Made by a program: the position numbers and the translations under genes. A stretch of DNA of 64,000 bases. It comes from JAYWDA01 sp043747555. Its GTDB lineage: Bacteria; Bdellovibrionota; Bdellovibrionia; Bdellovibrionales; Bdellovibrionaceae. Location of the stretch: assembly GCA_043747555.1 (NCBI GenBank), contig JAYTOY010000084.1, positions 36,094 through 100,093 on the forward strand. Reading direction: 5' to 3'. The notes under the pieces were generated by a model that worked only from the letters and a program-made list of their open reading frames with translations, ran no database searches and was not told the origin of the DNA. Shown piece by piece: positions 8,369-17,787 of the stretch; the first letter of the stretch is position 1; each line of letters starts with the position of its first letter.

Positions 8369-9070
8369 TTATTTTTTTCTGGATTTATAGATCAGATAGA
8401 AGCCGCCGGCCGCTAAAATCAAAGCGAGGCCAATATACAGATTACCCTTGCCGCTCTTTTTTGTGGGAACCGGTGGTTCTCCGTCAAGCATCAAGCTTCC
8501 ATTGTTACTAGCGCCAAACATATCTTCACCGGCGCCGCGCAAAGGTCCGGCATTCATTCGGTTTAATAAATCGGTTGTCGCATTCACTTTTAACGAACTG
8601 ATCGCATCAAAAAACAATTGAGAATATTTTGGATAAAAATTCTTATGCGCGCTGAAAGTGACAAGAATAGCGATCTTGTTTTCTTTTATCGTTGCAACAT
8701 AACGGGTGTAATAATTGGGAACTTCACTTCCCATGTGCAGACCATCCAACCAGTCTTGGTTATTAATTTTTGTTTCTTTGGCAGAATAGACAATCTGTGA
8801 GGTGCTTCCCGTTTTCGCTGCAATAGGGCTATTTAAATGAGCTCGGTAAGTGGCGTAACTGTCGGTCGGTCCAACTTCTTTGGCCGTCAGAATGACGATG
8901 GCTTCTTTGGACTCTTCATTTTTGGTGGATCGGCAGACCCACTCGGTCTGTTCTAAGGTGCAGTTCCAAGTGTCCGGCATATTAAACGAGATATAGGCAT
9001 TCGTAAAAGTCTTGGCTTGGGCTTGCGAATTAGGAAATAGAGTGAAAAAAACAATTAAAAGGTGCAGCAT
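8369..9070 (-). CDS. Secreted single-pass membrane protein of unknown function
   Basis: From the ATG at 9070 (GAGGA six bases upstream) the protein has a signal peptide (about 20 residues), a globular periplasmic domain with the pair of cysteines C..WVC near residue 40, and a C-terminal transmembrane helix followed by KSRKK. The domain (FNMPDTWNC...) resembles small lipoprotein-like stress domains, but I do not recognise a named family. An upstream in-frame ATG at 9130 would destroy the signal peptide. It lies 8 bases upstream of ggt on the same strand, so both are probably in one operon. Confidence 0.75.
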   Translation of the reverse strand: MLHLLIVFFTLFPNSQAQAKTFTNAYISFNMPDTWNCTLEQTEWVCRSTKNEESKEAIVILTAKEVGPTDSYATYRAHLNSPIAAKTGSTSQIVYSAKETKINNQDWLDGLHMGSEVPNYYTRYVATIKENKIAILVTFSAHKNFYPKYSQLFFDAISSLKVNATTDLLNRMNAGPLRGAGEDMFGASNNGSLMLDGEPPVPTKKSGKGNLYIGLALILAAGGFYLIYKSRKK

Positions 9071-9082
9071 AAGTCGTCCTCG

Positions 9083-9097
9083 AAGGTTTAATACCTT
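9083..9097. promoter_or_regulatory. Candidate LysR-type operator
   Basis: AAGGTTTAATACCTT is a 5-5-5 dyad in the 74-base space between the divergent LysR gene and the secreted protein gene. LysR regulators commonly bind such T-N11-A dyads next to their own gene. Confidence 0.35.
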
Positions 9098-9144
9098 TAA
9101 AGTATAGTCAGAAAAGAGGATGAGTTCCAAGGAGGATTCTTCGG

Positions 9145-10053
9145 ATGTTGAACTTTCACCAGCTAACTACGTTCGTCACAGTGATCAGTGAAGGCAGTAT
9201 GACAGCCGCGGCGGATAAGCTTTTTCTTACTCAGCCAGCCGTCAGCCAGCAAATTCGTAATCTAGAAGAAGAGCTTGGGGTCGAGTTGTTAGTGCGTGGG
9301 GTCCGCCAGATTAAGCCTTCGCCCCAGGGCGAAATTCTTTATGAACATGCCCGAAAAATTTTACAACAAGTTCAAACGGCGGAAGTGGCTATTAAGTCCA
9401 TCGGCGCCGAACTTAAGGGTGTTATTAAAATTGGCACCTTAAGCTCTATAGGCCTTCATTTAATGAGTCCCATCATAGGACGACTGATGAGGCACAATCC
9501 AGATCTGCAGGTACGGGTCGATTATAACCATGGCGATGAGCTTTTTAAAAATTTTAAAAAAGGTGGCTTAGATATTTTGATTTTACCAGATTCAAAATTA
9601 GAATTTGATTTAGAGATGGACCCTGCCATCGAAGAAAAGTTTCTGACAAAAGAAGAGATGTGGCTGGTCGGATCAGGAAAAGATACAGAAATGCCATCCC
9701 AGATTTCGATCGCTAAGTTAAGCGATCATCCGTTTGTTAATTTTGTAGAAGAGTACCCAGGTTTTAATAAACTTTTAAGCGAGAAAATGCAGGAATTTAG
9801 AATTCAAGCTCATTCTATTTTTGAATCTTCAAATGTAGGAACTTTAAAGCGTGTGATAGAAACCGGTTTAGGTTGGGGTTTTCTACCGGCTCACTCTATT
9901 CGAAAACAAGTTCGATCTGGGCGAATGGTCAGAGTGCACCTAAGTGATTTTCAATACGAAGTGAATATGATGTTTTATTTTAAGAAAAGCTCAGCGATTC
10001 GACCTTTAATTGAAACTTTTTATCAGGCCATTGCCCAGCAGGACAAGGCCTAA
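9145..10053 (+). CDS. LysR-family transcriptional regulator
   Basis: The N-terminal winged helix (residues 1-62, with AADKLFLTQPAVSQQIRNLE as the DNA-reading helix region) and the periplasmic-binding-like effector domain (about 90-295) are typical, and 302 residues is standard. AAGGAGG lies ten bases before the ATG. It is divergent from the secreted protein-ggt operon, which is therefore its most likely target, perhaps linked to glutathione or amino-acid use. The effector is unknown. Confidence 0.9.
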   Translation: MLNFHQLTTFVTVISEGSMTAAADKLFLTQPAVSQQIRNLEEELGVELLVRGVRQIKPSPQGEILYEHARKILQQVQTAEVAIKSIGAELKGVIKIGTLSSIGLHLMSPIIGRLMRHNPDLQVRVDYNHGDELFKNFKKGGLDILILPDSKLEFDLEMDPAIEEKFLTKEEMWLVGSGKDTEMPSQISIAKLSDHPFVNFVEEYPGFNKLLSEKMQEFRIQAHSIFESSNVGTLKRVIETGLGWGFLPAHSIRKQVRSGRMVRVHLSDFQYEVNMMFYFKKSSAIRPLIETFYQAIAQQDKA

Positions 10054-10067
10054 CAGCTATCTAAGAA

Positions 10068-10757
10068 TTACTTTCCCAGTCCTAAATGATCTAACCAAGT
10101 TGTCAGTTTTTCTTGGTTTTGGGGATCGATCCCTATAAACGAAAAACGATACTGGCCACTCTGGTTCTTAATGGGCTGACATCTAAAAACGATACTGTCT
10201 TTGCCTGTGGGAGCGGTGATAAAAATATCAACGCTGCCTTTCAATAAATCCTCAGGAATGGCGTGCTCTAATAAGACTCCACCTAAAGAAATATCTCTTG
10301 TGTAAGTGATAAAGGCTCGTTCACGATTTGTAATGATTGTTCGTAAGCGCCCCTTAATTCGTGGATGTATGCGCTCATTACGAGATTTTTCCGTTGGGGG
10401 TGCTGTTTTAGCAGCCTCATCCGTCTTTTTTGTTGGAGCCGCTTCTTTGACAGGCTTGGTCTCTACAGCATAGTCGACAATAAAAAAATCATCATCGTCT
10501 TTTTTATCGGCTAAAGTGGACTTCATTTCCGGTGGAATGGGCGGTGGTTGCGGCAGAGGCGGCGGAACTTGAGCTTGCGAAAGAAGATCTTTGGCCTCTT
10601 GGGATCCGGCTGCAGAGATCCACTCCTTCATGCCGGCTTTCCAAATGAGCCAATTCGATAAGTTAGTGTCTTCCAGCAGCTTCTTCTTGAATTCCTCAAC
10701 AGTGAGGTTCTGGTGCTGGACCTTCGTAGGATTGTGAAACGCGAAAAATAGGTTCAT
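10068..10757 (-). CDS. GYF-like plus PilZ domain protein
   Basis: The N-terminal 60 residues resemble a bacterial GYF-like domain (VEEFKKKLLE...WLIWKAGMKEWISA). A proline-rich linker follows, then a charged linker and a C-terminal PilZ domain with RIHPR and DISLGG, matching the RxxxR and D/NxSxxG c-di-GMP contact motifs. It is a probable soluble c-di-GMP receptor that relays the signal to a partner bound by the GYF-like part. It lies divergently from the gliding-type cluster, only 126 bases from its first likely start. Confidence 0.85.
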   Translation of the reverse strand: MNLFFAFHNPTKVQHQNLTVEEFKKKLLEDTNLSNWLIWKAGMKEWISAAGSQEAKDLLSQAQVPPPLPQPPPIPPEMKSTLADKKDDDDFFIVDYAVETKPVKEAAPTKKTDEAAKTAPPTEKSRNERIHPRIKGRLRTIITNRERAFITYTRDISLGGVLLEHAIPEDLLKGSVDIFITAPTGKDSIVFRCQPIKNQSGQYRFSFIGIDPQNQEKLTTWLDHLGLGK

Positions 10758-10883
10758 TCCCTATTCTTGATGAGACTAAAAAATAATTCAATACATTTTA
10801 CTGACTTTAGTCTGGTTAAAGTTGAATTAAAGTTTCCTCTGCATTTAAAAACTTGTCAGAATGTTCGCATAGGGACCAACCAC

Positions 10884-11642
10884 ATGAACAAAAATCTATT
10901 TTCTTTTAAAATTGTGTTTGTCATATTAAGTATTTGGACGGCATCGGTTGTCGCAAAAGCAGAGGCTCCGCCGGCTTCCACGGAAATTGAAGTCGATCCT
11001 GCGACCTCTGTTCCCAAACGAAGCTCTCTGGATCATTCTCTGAAGCCTGGTAACAGCGACGAAATCAGCAGTCTGTTTGACAACGTTGTCGCTGTGCAGA
11101 GAAAAGCAAAAGTGAAATCAGGAAAATTTTTATTTAACCCCTACTTTTCTTACGATTTTTCGGATGCACCGTTAACGATGTACGGCATCAATTTGAATTT
11201 TGGTTATGCGATCGGTGAATTCTGGGAAGTTTATCTAAATTACACTCCTTACTATGTGAACCAAGAGCGAGCCATCGCTGCCAAGGTCAGAGACCTTGGT
11301 CCATTGCAGAGCACGGGAAAAACTGCGGAAGTGACTTTGGAAAAAGCCACAACTTCCTACGGAGTTGAAGTGAACTGGGTACCGATCTACGGCAAGGACT
11401 CTTGGGGACCCTACGGAATTATTCGGAGCGATACTTTTCTTAACATGGGTCTCAGTTTGGTCAAGCAGGATACAGGTAACGGTCTTAAATATAAAATGGC
11501 TATCGGGAAAACATTTTTTCTAGGAGATTACTTTAATCTGAGATTTAATGCCGGGGCTGCTTATGTTGAGCGCCGAGCGTTAGGAGTAATTACAGGCACT
11601 ACGATAGGACTTCTTGAAGCGGGCGTTGTTTACTACTTTTAA
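10884..11642 (+). CDS. Outer-membrane beta-barrel protein next to gliding-type cluster
   Basis: From ATG 10884 (AGGGA eight bases upstream) there is a signal peptide ending near AKAEA, a charged linker with a possible periplasmic helix, then alternating strands ending in LLEAGVVYYF with a C-terminal Phe expected of BAM-assembled barrels. An upstream in-frame ATG at 10767 would bury the signal peptide. It precedes the ExbB-like gene by 51 bases. The Glt machine of Myxococcus includes small outer-membrane barrels, so this may be its outer-membrane part; that is inference from position. Confidence 0.75.
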   Translation: MNKNLFSFKIVFVILSIWTASVVAKAEAPPASTEIEVDPATSVPKRSSLDHSLKPGNSDEISSLFDNVVAVQRKAKVKSGKFLFNPYFSYDFSDAPLTMYGINLNFGYAIGEFWEVYLNYTPYYVNQERAIAAKVRDLGPLQSTGKTAEVTLEKATTSYGVEVNWVPIYGKDSWGPYGIIRSDTFLNMGLSLVKQDTGNGLKYKMAIGKTFFLGDYFNLRFNAGAAYVERRALGVITGTTIGLLEAGVVYYF

Positions 11643-11693
11643 ATCAATTAATTTTTTTACATCACTTTAATAAAGGCCAACGGGGGAATCAAA

Positions 11694-12326
11694 ATGGATC
11701 TAATTTCTAAGTTTTTATCTGAGGGTGGTTTTACATCCTATTTTATCGTAGCAGCGGGCCTCAGCCTTTTATTTTTGGCGTGGGATCGACTGTCATTTTT
11801 ATACTTTAAAATTAAGCCAGCGTCAGAGGCGACTATCAACTCGATGGGCCAGCATGTTTTAAAGGGTGATTATACAACGGCCTTACAAATGTGTAATACA
11901 TCTCCCAATGTGCCCGAAATGGAAGTCGTCAAGGCCGGCTTGCTAGCGGTTGAAAGCGGACGAGAAGCGATGAAGTCTTCATTGGGTGCAGCTGTCGTGG
12001 ATATCTCACGAAGATGTGAGCGTCGCATGCAAATTATTTCGCTCATTGCCAGTGTTGCCACTTTGTTGGGATTACTTGGAACGATCTCTGGTTTGATCAA
12101 AACATTTGCTGCGATTGCGGGTGAAGATCCTTCGAAAAAAGCAGAGCTTTTGGGCCGCGGGATTGCTGAGGCCATGACAGCGACGGCTGCGGGTCTGGTG
12201 GTTGGTATCACGGCGATGGTAGTTTACACTCTTTGCGTTTCTAAAATTGACGACATTATCGGCCAAGCTAAAAAAATTGGTTTTAATTTCATCACTTTAA
12301 TTGAACAGTCTGAAAGAGAAAAATAA
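11694..12326 (+). CDS. ExbB/TolQ/AglR-like proton-channel subunit
   Basis: Three transmembrane segments (about residues 14-33, 113-138, 158-181) and the conserved channel stretch TLLGLLGTISGLIKTF...AMTATAAGL place it in the MotA/TolQ/ExbB family. With two ExbD-like proteins encoded next, it would form a proton-driven motor in the inner membrane. The gene order that follows resembles Agl-Glt gliding loci, where AglR plays this role. GGGGGA lies upstream of the ATG; the stop overlaps the next start by one base. Confidence 0.9.
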   Translation: MDLISKFLSEGGFTSYFIVAAGLSLLFLAWDRLSFLYFKIKPASEATINSMGQHVLKGDYTTALQMCNTSPNVPEMEVVKAGLLAVESGREAMKSSLGAAVVDISRRCERRMQIISLIASVATLLGLLGTISGLIKTFAAIAGEDPSKKAELLGRGIAEAMTATAAGLVVGITAMVVYTLCVSKIDDIIGQAKKIGFNFITLIEQSEREK

Positions 12327-12832
12327 TGTTTGAGGATTTTGATTCCGTCTCTCACAAGGCTCATATCCCTGAGCCTGAATTGGTTCCGATCCTGGATGCA
12401 CTGACGTCAGTGATTTTCTTTTTACTGTTGTCGACCACATTCATCGAGCTGACAAAGATCACCGTTCCGCCCTCGCAAACCAGCGTCGTGACTGATTCTC
12501 AGTCACCTCCACCGACAAGTCCCAAGCTTTATATTAAGGTGGACGGCGAGAAAAAATTAGAAATGAAATTGAAATGGGCAGGGAAAAATCCTGACCAAAT
12601 CAAAAAATCTGTCCCCAGAGCCCTCGAAAATGCCCGTTCCAGGGAAATTGAATCGATGGCATATGACATTGTGAAAGAATTCAAAATTAAATTTCCAGAA
12701 GAAAAATCGATTCAAATGATTTTTTCAGATTCGGCGACCTACCAAGAGCTTATATCGGTGATGGACGGTGTGCGGGTTGAAATTCAAGATATTGTTCTTT
12801 TATCTCCGGAAGATATGAAGGTGGGCGAATGA
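12326..12832 (+). CDS. ExbD/TolR-like motor subunit (first copy)
   Basis: One transmembrane segment (about residues 20-42) contains Asp24 in PILDALTSVIFF, the position of the proton-carrying aspartate in ExbD, TolR and MotB. The remainder is a periplasmic domain of about 120 residues. The N-terminus is acidic (FEDFDS). It is coupled to both neighbours by 1- and 4-base overlaps. In Agl-Glt systems two such proteins (AglQ and AglS) share the AglR channel, as here. Confidence 0.88.
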   Translation: MFEDFDSVSHKAHIPEPELVPILDALTSVIFFLLLSTTFIELTKITVPPSQTSVVTDSQSPPPTSPKLYIKVDGEKKLEMKLKWAGKNPDQIKKSVPRALENARSREIESMAYDIVKEFKIKFPEEKSIQMIFSDSATYQELISVMDGVRVEIQDIVLLSPEDMKVGE

Positions 12833-13320
12833 GCTTCGAATTCAGTGAAGTAAAAAGAAAACGCCCAGTCGCATTGCAATTAACCACGATGATTGATGTG
12901 TTTACTCTCATCATTATTTTTTTGATGATGTCGACCGTTTTGGGTGGCGTTGCTATCGTTATTCCCAAAGATATGAAAACAGCCAAGAGTGTCAGTAAAG
13001 AGGCTATGGAAACAGCGCCACAAGTCGTTATCTCTCACGATAAGGTTTTGATACCAACGCTTAAAACTGAATATCCCTTAAGTTTTTTTCTAAATCAGAA
13101 TCCAAATGATCTAGCTCAGTTGAAAGCGCTTGTTGGAAATTATATTAAAAACGCGGCCAATGAGAGTAAAAATTCTGTCGTAAACATCAATGTCGTTGCA
13201 GATGCCGCGACTCCTTATAAGACCGTTTTTAATGTTGTGAAAGTCTTAAGGCTGAGTGGCTTTCAGTCGATTCTTTTTATTGCCGAAGGTGATACAAACA
13301 TAGGGGCGCCTGCCAAATGA
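12829..13320 (+). CDS. ExbD/TolR-like motor subunit (second copy)
   Basis: A basic N-terminus (KRKRPVALQLT) precedes a transmembrane segment with Asp23 in TTMIDVFTLIIIF, again the proton-carrying position. A periplasmic domain follows. It diverges strongly from the first copy, so the two are ancient paralogues with different partners and not a recent duplication. The start overlaps the previous stop (ATGA), and its own stop overlaps the next gene's start. Confidence 0.88.
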   Translation: MSFEFSEVKRKRPVALQLTTMIDVFTLIIIFLMMSTVLGGVAIVIPKDMKTAKSVSKEAMETAPQVVISHDKVLIPTLKTEYPLSFFLNQNPNDLAQLKALVGNYIKNAANESKNSVVNINVVADAATPYKTVFNVVKVLRLSGFQSILFIAEGDTNIGAPAK

Positions 13321-14441
13321 AAAAATGGATCCTTATCATCTTACTGTTTTGTGTAACAGCCGAAGCCAGTTTAGTATCGCAATTGCGAGATTTTGAAACA
13401 GCTGGCGATGATATGGGAATGCGCGTTCTTATTCGCAAAAATTTTAAAAAGAAATTAAATATTACTGAGTGGTCGCAGATTCGTGGAATTTTAAGCCGTC
13501 GGCCGAATGTTGGTTTTGATGTCGTCAGGGCTTGGGATAATCAAGCCACGCTGAAAGGATCGCCGTTAGAAAAAGATGCCTTAAAAGTTTTTAAAGCGTT
13601 AGAGCGAGCCGATAACTTTGCGTTGAATGAGCAATTTGAAGAAGCGTTTACGGTCTACCAGCAAGTCGCTTCTTATATTAAGAAATCAAACGGTGGGCGT
13701 ATCACGCGCTCGTTAAACCAATTGTATTTAAATGTAATCCATCAAATGGGTCGAACCCTTTATGCAACAAAACGGTTTAATGATGCCTTAGAAGTTTATT
13801 CTTGGATTCCCCCCGTATATGCTCAGACAAGGCAAATCATGTTTGAAAAAATGTGGGCCGCCTTTCGAGCTGGAAAATATGACATCGCTTTGGGCGCGAT
13901 TGCTTCTCAGCAGTCTGAATTTTTTTCGCGGTACTTGGATCCTGAGAGTTACTTAATTAAGATCTATATTTTAAAACGCCTCTGCCGCGAAAAAGAATTA
14001 AAAGCTACAGTCGATGCTATTCGATACTACATGAAAGAGCTTAAAACAGGCACATTCACATACATTGATTGGGCGCGAGGAGATTTAACTCGCATGTCGC
14101 TAGCAAAACTTTTGGCGGATGATGAAAAGAACATCAAACAGATCCGTATTGATATCGTCAATTTCAGCGAACGAACCGACGAAAAAAAGAAAATTCAGGC
14201 CTATCTTCAAAAGAAATTTTTGGAAGAAAAAACTCGCATTGAGCTTCAGCTTGAAAAAGTTTTGGGTTATTCAGCTATCGCTGTTACGCAAGAGCAAAAG
14301 CTTTTAAGTCAGGTAAAAAGTCTTCCCGAATCTTCTGTCTTAGAATCTCAAGGGTTTGAACTTTGGCCGGCAAGCACAGGCGAAGAGTGGACCGATGAAA
14401 TCGGCAGCCATGTTTTTATTGGAGAGTCGCAATGTCATTGA
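13317..14441 (+). CDS. Periplasmic helical-repeat protein in motor cluster
   Basis: A signal peptide (residues 1-18, MKKWILIILLFCVTAEAS) is followed by a helical protein with TPR-like pairs (for example FNEQFEEAFTVYQQVASYI and TKRFNDALEVYSWI) and a coiled, charged C-terminal part. It overlaps the ExbD-like gene by four bases. Glt clusters encode TPR proteins (GltD/GltE types) at this position that bridge the periplasm; I infer a similar scaffold role. No enzymatic motif is seen. Confidence 0.75.
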   Translation: MKKWILIILLFCVTAEASLVSQLRDFETAGDDMGMRVLIRKNFKKKLNITEWSQIRGILSRRPNVGFDVVRAWDNQATLKGSPLEKDALKVFKALERADNFALNEQFEEAFTVYQQVASYIKKSNGGRITRSLNQLYLNVIHQMGRTLYATKRFNDALEVYSWIPPVYAQTRQIMFEKMWAAFRAGKYDIALGAIASQQSEFFSRYLDPESYLIKIYILKRLCREKELKATVDAIRYYMKELKTGTFTYIDWARGDLTRMSLAKLLADDEKNIKQIRIDIVNFSERTDEKKKIQAYLQKKFLEEKTRIELQLEKVLGYSAIAVTQEQKLLSQVKSLPESSVLESQGFELWPASTGEEWTDEIGSHVFIGESQCH

Positions 14442-17400
14442 GAGTCTTCTCGGGCAATTTATCATTGGCAGTGATGGTTTTCCTTCCGCTCCTAGCGGCA
14501 GGAAAACCATTTGATTCTGGCGGTTTATCTGTAGAAAAAAAAGCTGTTCAAGAAAAGCCTGTTGAAACTTTATCTGAAGCGCAAAAAATCCGCAAAGCCG
14601 ATGTGTCTAAAAGGGTCGTACCAGTTTTGGACCAAGCTGGAGATTTACGTAAAATTGATACGCAAATTAAGGCCATCAATTTAATTATTAAGACTGAAAG
14701 TGATAAGCAGAAAAAAATTGATCTGTTTATTCGTCGTAGCCAGTTGTATATTTCAGCGGCGCGAACATTGGGCTTGAAGCGGACAAAAAGAGCCGATTTG
14801 GGCGGCGATGAAAAAAAATATTTAGATTCAGCAAAAAAAACCTTAGAAGATTTGCAGAAATTCAGCAAAGAAAAGCCAAAACGCCTAGGAAATATCTATT
14901 ATCTTCTTGGTATGGTTGAATACGAATACGAGCATTACGACAAAGTTCGAGATTATTTTATCATGTCGATTAAGCTTGATCCAAAAAATCCATTGGCGAC
15001 GACCATGGCCTTGATGGTTGGCGAACTTGACTATGACCACGACCGTTACGCTGAAGCAATTAAAAGTTATCAGTGGCTTTACAAGGTCATGAATCCCCAC
15101 GAACGCGCCTTGGCCGACTATAAGACAGGCTGGTGCTATATCGGGTTGAGTGATTTTGAAAATGCAAAAAAATATTTAATTCGAGTTGTCAGAGTTAATG
15201 GGGAAACATCTTTCGTTGAGGACTCCATCCGGGATTTAGCGTTCTTGGTTGGACAAAAAGACGACGAAATGCAGACGATTAAATTCGGCGTTGAAAACTT
15301 TTCAGACCTTGCTTACCGCGCTAAATTCTACTTTCACTCGTTATCTTATTACCTTCAAAAAGATAAAAAGAAAAGTCGGCAACCTTTATTTCTAGAGCTT
15401 CTTGCTGTTGAAAAAGATCCCCTTCAGCGAGCTCGCATTTTAGCTTTAAAAGTCAGCTACGAACGCAGAGAGTACCCGACGGTTGAAGCCTATAAAGCCA
15501 TCGCTGAAATGGATAATCAAATTAAGAAAATGGACCCGCCGTTGAAAGAAAAGTTTTTCTTTCAAGAAGGGCCTAATTTAGAAGATAATTCGGAAGCGAT
15601 CATAAAGAACTTCGTCGATGCCTATACTGGACGACTGAATATGCCTGAAAAGCTGACGAAGGATTATATCGTAACAGCTTTAAAGAAATTAATCGAAATT
15701 CATCTTAGGCTATTTCCAAACTCTAGTAAGCAGGATCAAATTTATAGCTTATGGATGGATGCTTGCTACGACACAAAAGATATTTCCTGTTTGCAGCAGC
15801 TGAAACCTGTTTTTAAAGCTAAAAGTGACAAAATTAAAGCCTTTGATGGCTTGCACACGATCTTAGAAATCAAAGTTCTTACATTGGTTGATAAAAATTA
15901 TGAAAAAGATCCAGAATTGCATGAAAGCGAACTATTAAGATTAATTCAAGAGTTCGTCAAAGAGCATCCTGATCATCCAGAAAATATAAAACTAATTCGT
16001 AAATCGACAGCGCTGATGTTAAAGAAAGAACTTTTTAAAGAGGCTTTGCCGCAGCTTGAGATGCTTCAAAAGATCGAGCCTACTGATGATAATCTTCATA
16101 AGCTCTTATTCAGTCGATTTAAGTTAGGAATGTATGAAGAAGTTGTTAATCACCCCGGAGTGGACAAGTCAAAAAATAAGGATGTTTTGAATGTTTACCG
16201 TGAGGCCAGTTTAATCTTGGCTCAAAAAAGCTTAGACGGGAATAACTTCGATAACTATGAAAAAAATCTCAAAATGTTTTTGGCCTCGAATCCTGATCAG
16301 CAAAAGGCAGTGTTAGCTTACACTGATTATTTTGATCGTTTGATTAAGGCTCAGAAATACGACAACTTTATGCGAGAGTGGCGTGCGACAGCAGGCCCGA
16401 CAAAAGAATTGAAAGAGTTTTTACCCGTACGAGCAAATGCCCTATCTTCCATGCGGGCTGATGGTTATTTCGTCGACGATGTCTTTTTGCAAAAGCCTTC
16501 GAAGGATGAAAACCTTAATTTCAATATTTTAGTGTATCATCGCGCTTTAAATAAGCCCTTATCAAAACCAGAGTTTAAAGACATCCGATCTTTGCCGGCG
16601 CAAAAAAGAAATTATATCTACAATTTAGTGATGGTCTCCCGACCGAAACTAATGATTGATCTGCTAACAGAACAAAGGCGTTTAGACGAAGACGAAAAAA
16701 GAATTTTATATACAGCGTATCTTATGCAGCGAGGTCATGATCACTTTTCATTCACTGAAGAGCAGCAAAAACTTTTAAGGGGCGTTATTCCTAAGAAAAA
16801 TGCACCGGCTGAAAAATCGAAACTTTTTGCTGAGTTTGGAAAAGTCCCGGCGCCAAAATCAACATGGAGTGCAAAGCGATATAACAATCAAGTTGAGCAG
16901 TTGGTCGCCCACACTCGTTCAATTCGAAAGAAAATCGCCAGAGAAATCGGAAAAATAAGTGTGAAAGATAAGATCGCACTTTTGCAAAATGCCATCGATC
17001 AAGAAAAAAAAACAGCTGAGTCGATTCGGAAGTCACCTCTGCCTCCTGGATTAAGTGATCCTCAAAAAGTAGAGTATGAAAACGCTTTAGGAGAGGTCGC
17101 TAAAGAGTACGAAAATCAAGCTGATGAGTTTAATAAAAGTAAAACTGAAATTGATGCTAAGAACCAAGTGGAAGAAGAGGACGCAGCTAAAAATCATTTA
17201 CCGCAGGTGGCGATTGAAAAACTTCCTGAGCCGTCACCAGCTTCGCGTTTTCCTTTGGCCCAAGAGCTATTCCGTAAAAATTCAGTGGCTGGCCTGGTTT
17301 TCTGGGATGCTCAACTGACTGATAAAAAGATCACTGAAGAGACCTATTATGAAGGACGCGTACGATTGCTTTTGCAGATCGCGGTCCATCAATCAATGCG

Positions 17401-17476
17401 TGATTTTATCTTGAGCGAGCTTAAGGCAGCTCAACAAGAAGGTCTTATTACAAAGTGGAAAGGAACCGCTGGATGA
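14432..17476 (+). CDS. Large periplasmic TPR protein in motor cluster
   Basis: This 1014-residue protein has an N-terminal export signal (MSLRVFSGNLSLAVMVFLPLLAAG), then many TPR-like repeats (for example NIYYLLGMVEYEYEHYDKVRDYFIMS and ALADYKTGWCYIGLSDFENAKKYL split over residues 150-270), and a charged coiled region near residues 800-920. It overlaps its neighbours by 10 and 4 bases. Size and place match the large TPR scaffold (GltD/AgmU type) of Glt gliding machines. It probably contacts both inner-membrane motor and outer-membrane parts. Confidence 0.8.
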   Translation: MSLRVFSGNLSLAVMVFLPLLAAGKPFDSGGLSVEKKAVQEKPVETLSEAQKIRKADVSKRVVPVLDQAGDLRKIDTQIKAINLIIKTESDKQKKIDLFIRRSQLYISAARTLGLKRTKRADLGGDEKKYLDSAKKTLEDLQKFSKEKPKRLGNIYYLLGMVEYEYEHYDKVRDYFIMSIKLDPKNPLATTMALMVGELDYDHDRYAEAIKSYQWLYKVMNPHERALADYKTGWCYIGLSDFENAKKYLIRVVRVNGETSFVEDSIRDLAFLVGQKDDEMQTIKFGVENFSDLAYRAKFYFHSLSYYLQKDKKKSRQPLFLELLAVEKDPLQRARILALKVSYERREYPTVEAYKAIAEMDNQIKKMDPPLKEKFFFQEGPNLEDNSEAIIKNFVDAYTGRLNMPEKLTKDYIVTALKKLIEIHLRLFPNSSKQDQIYSLWMDACYDTKDISCLQQLKPVFKAKSDKIKAFDGLHTILEIKVLTLVDKNYEKDPELHESELLRLIQEFVKEHPDHPENIKLIRKSTALMLKKELFKEALPQLEMLQKIEPTDDNLHKLLFSRFKLGMYEEVVNHPGVDKSKNKDVLNVYREASLILAQKSLDGNNFDNYEKNLKMFLASNPDQQKAVLAYTDYFDRLIKAQKYDNFMREWRATAGPTKELKEFLPVRANALSSMRADGYFVDDVFLQKPSKDENLNFNILVYHRALNKPLSKPEFKDIRSLPAQKRNYIYNLVMVSRPKLMIDLLTEQRRLDEDEKRILYTAYLMQRGHDHFSFTEEQQKLLRGVIPKKNAPAEKSKLFAEFGKVPAPKSTWSAKRYNNQVEQLVAHTRSIRKKIAREIGKISVKDKIALLQNAIDQEKKTAESIRKSPLPPGLSDPQKVEYENALGEVAKEYENQADEFNKSKTEIDAKNQVEEEDAAKNHLPQVAIEKLPEPSPASRFPLAQELFRKNSVAGLVFWDAQLTDKKITEETYYEGRVRLLLQIAVHQSMRDFILSELKAAQQEGLITKWKGTAG

Positions 17477-17787
17477 AAAAACCTCTCCTTTTTGTATCTT
17501 TAATTTTTACCATTGGGCTGATAGGAAGTGCAGAAGCTGCGGGGAAGACTTCGACGCCTGCTAAAAATGCGGCGACGTCGGGCCTTGGACAAAATAAAAA
17601 TGGTCAAGTATTAGATTTTGAAGGAGAAGTTATCGAGGGCGAAAGAAAACGTCCTGATCTATTCCTGCAGATTTCAACCAAGGATCTTTCGTTCGATTCC
17701 CTGCTATATCTAAGAAATAATTATAACGATTACCTAGAAGTCGACAGAAAAGGTCGAAATCGCTACTTCAGAGTCAAAGGAAAGTAA
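17473..17787 (+). CDS. Small secreted protein of motor cluster
   Basis: From ATG 17473 (overlapping the previous TGA, with AAAGGA upstream) this 104-residue protein has a signal peptide ending near AEA and a short mature part with the motif DFEGEVIEGERKRPDLFLQ. The motif looks conserved, but I cannot name a family. It lies between the large TPR gene and the FHA gene, the place of GltF-like small proteins in Glt loci. An upstream in-frame GTG (17455) is less likely. Confidence 0.7.
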   Translation: MKKPLLFVSLIFTIGLIGSAEAAGKTSTPAKNAATSGLGQNKNGQVLDFEGEVIEGERKRPDLFLQISTKDLSFDSLLYLRNNYNDYLEVDRKGRNRYFRVKGK

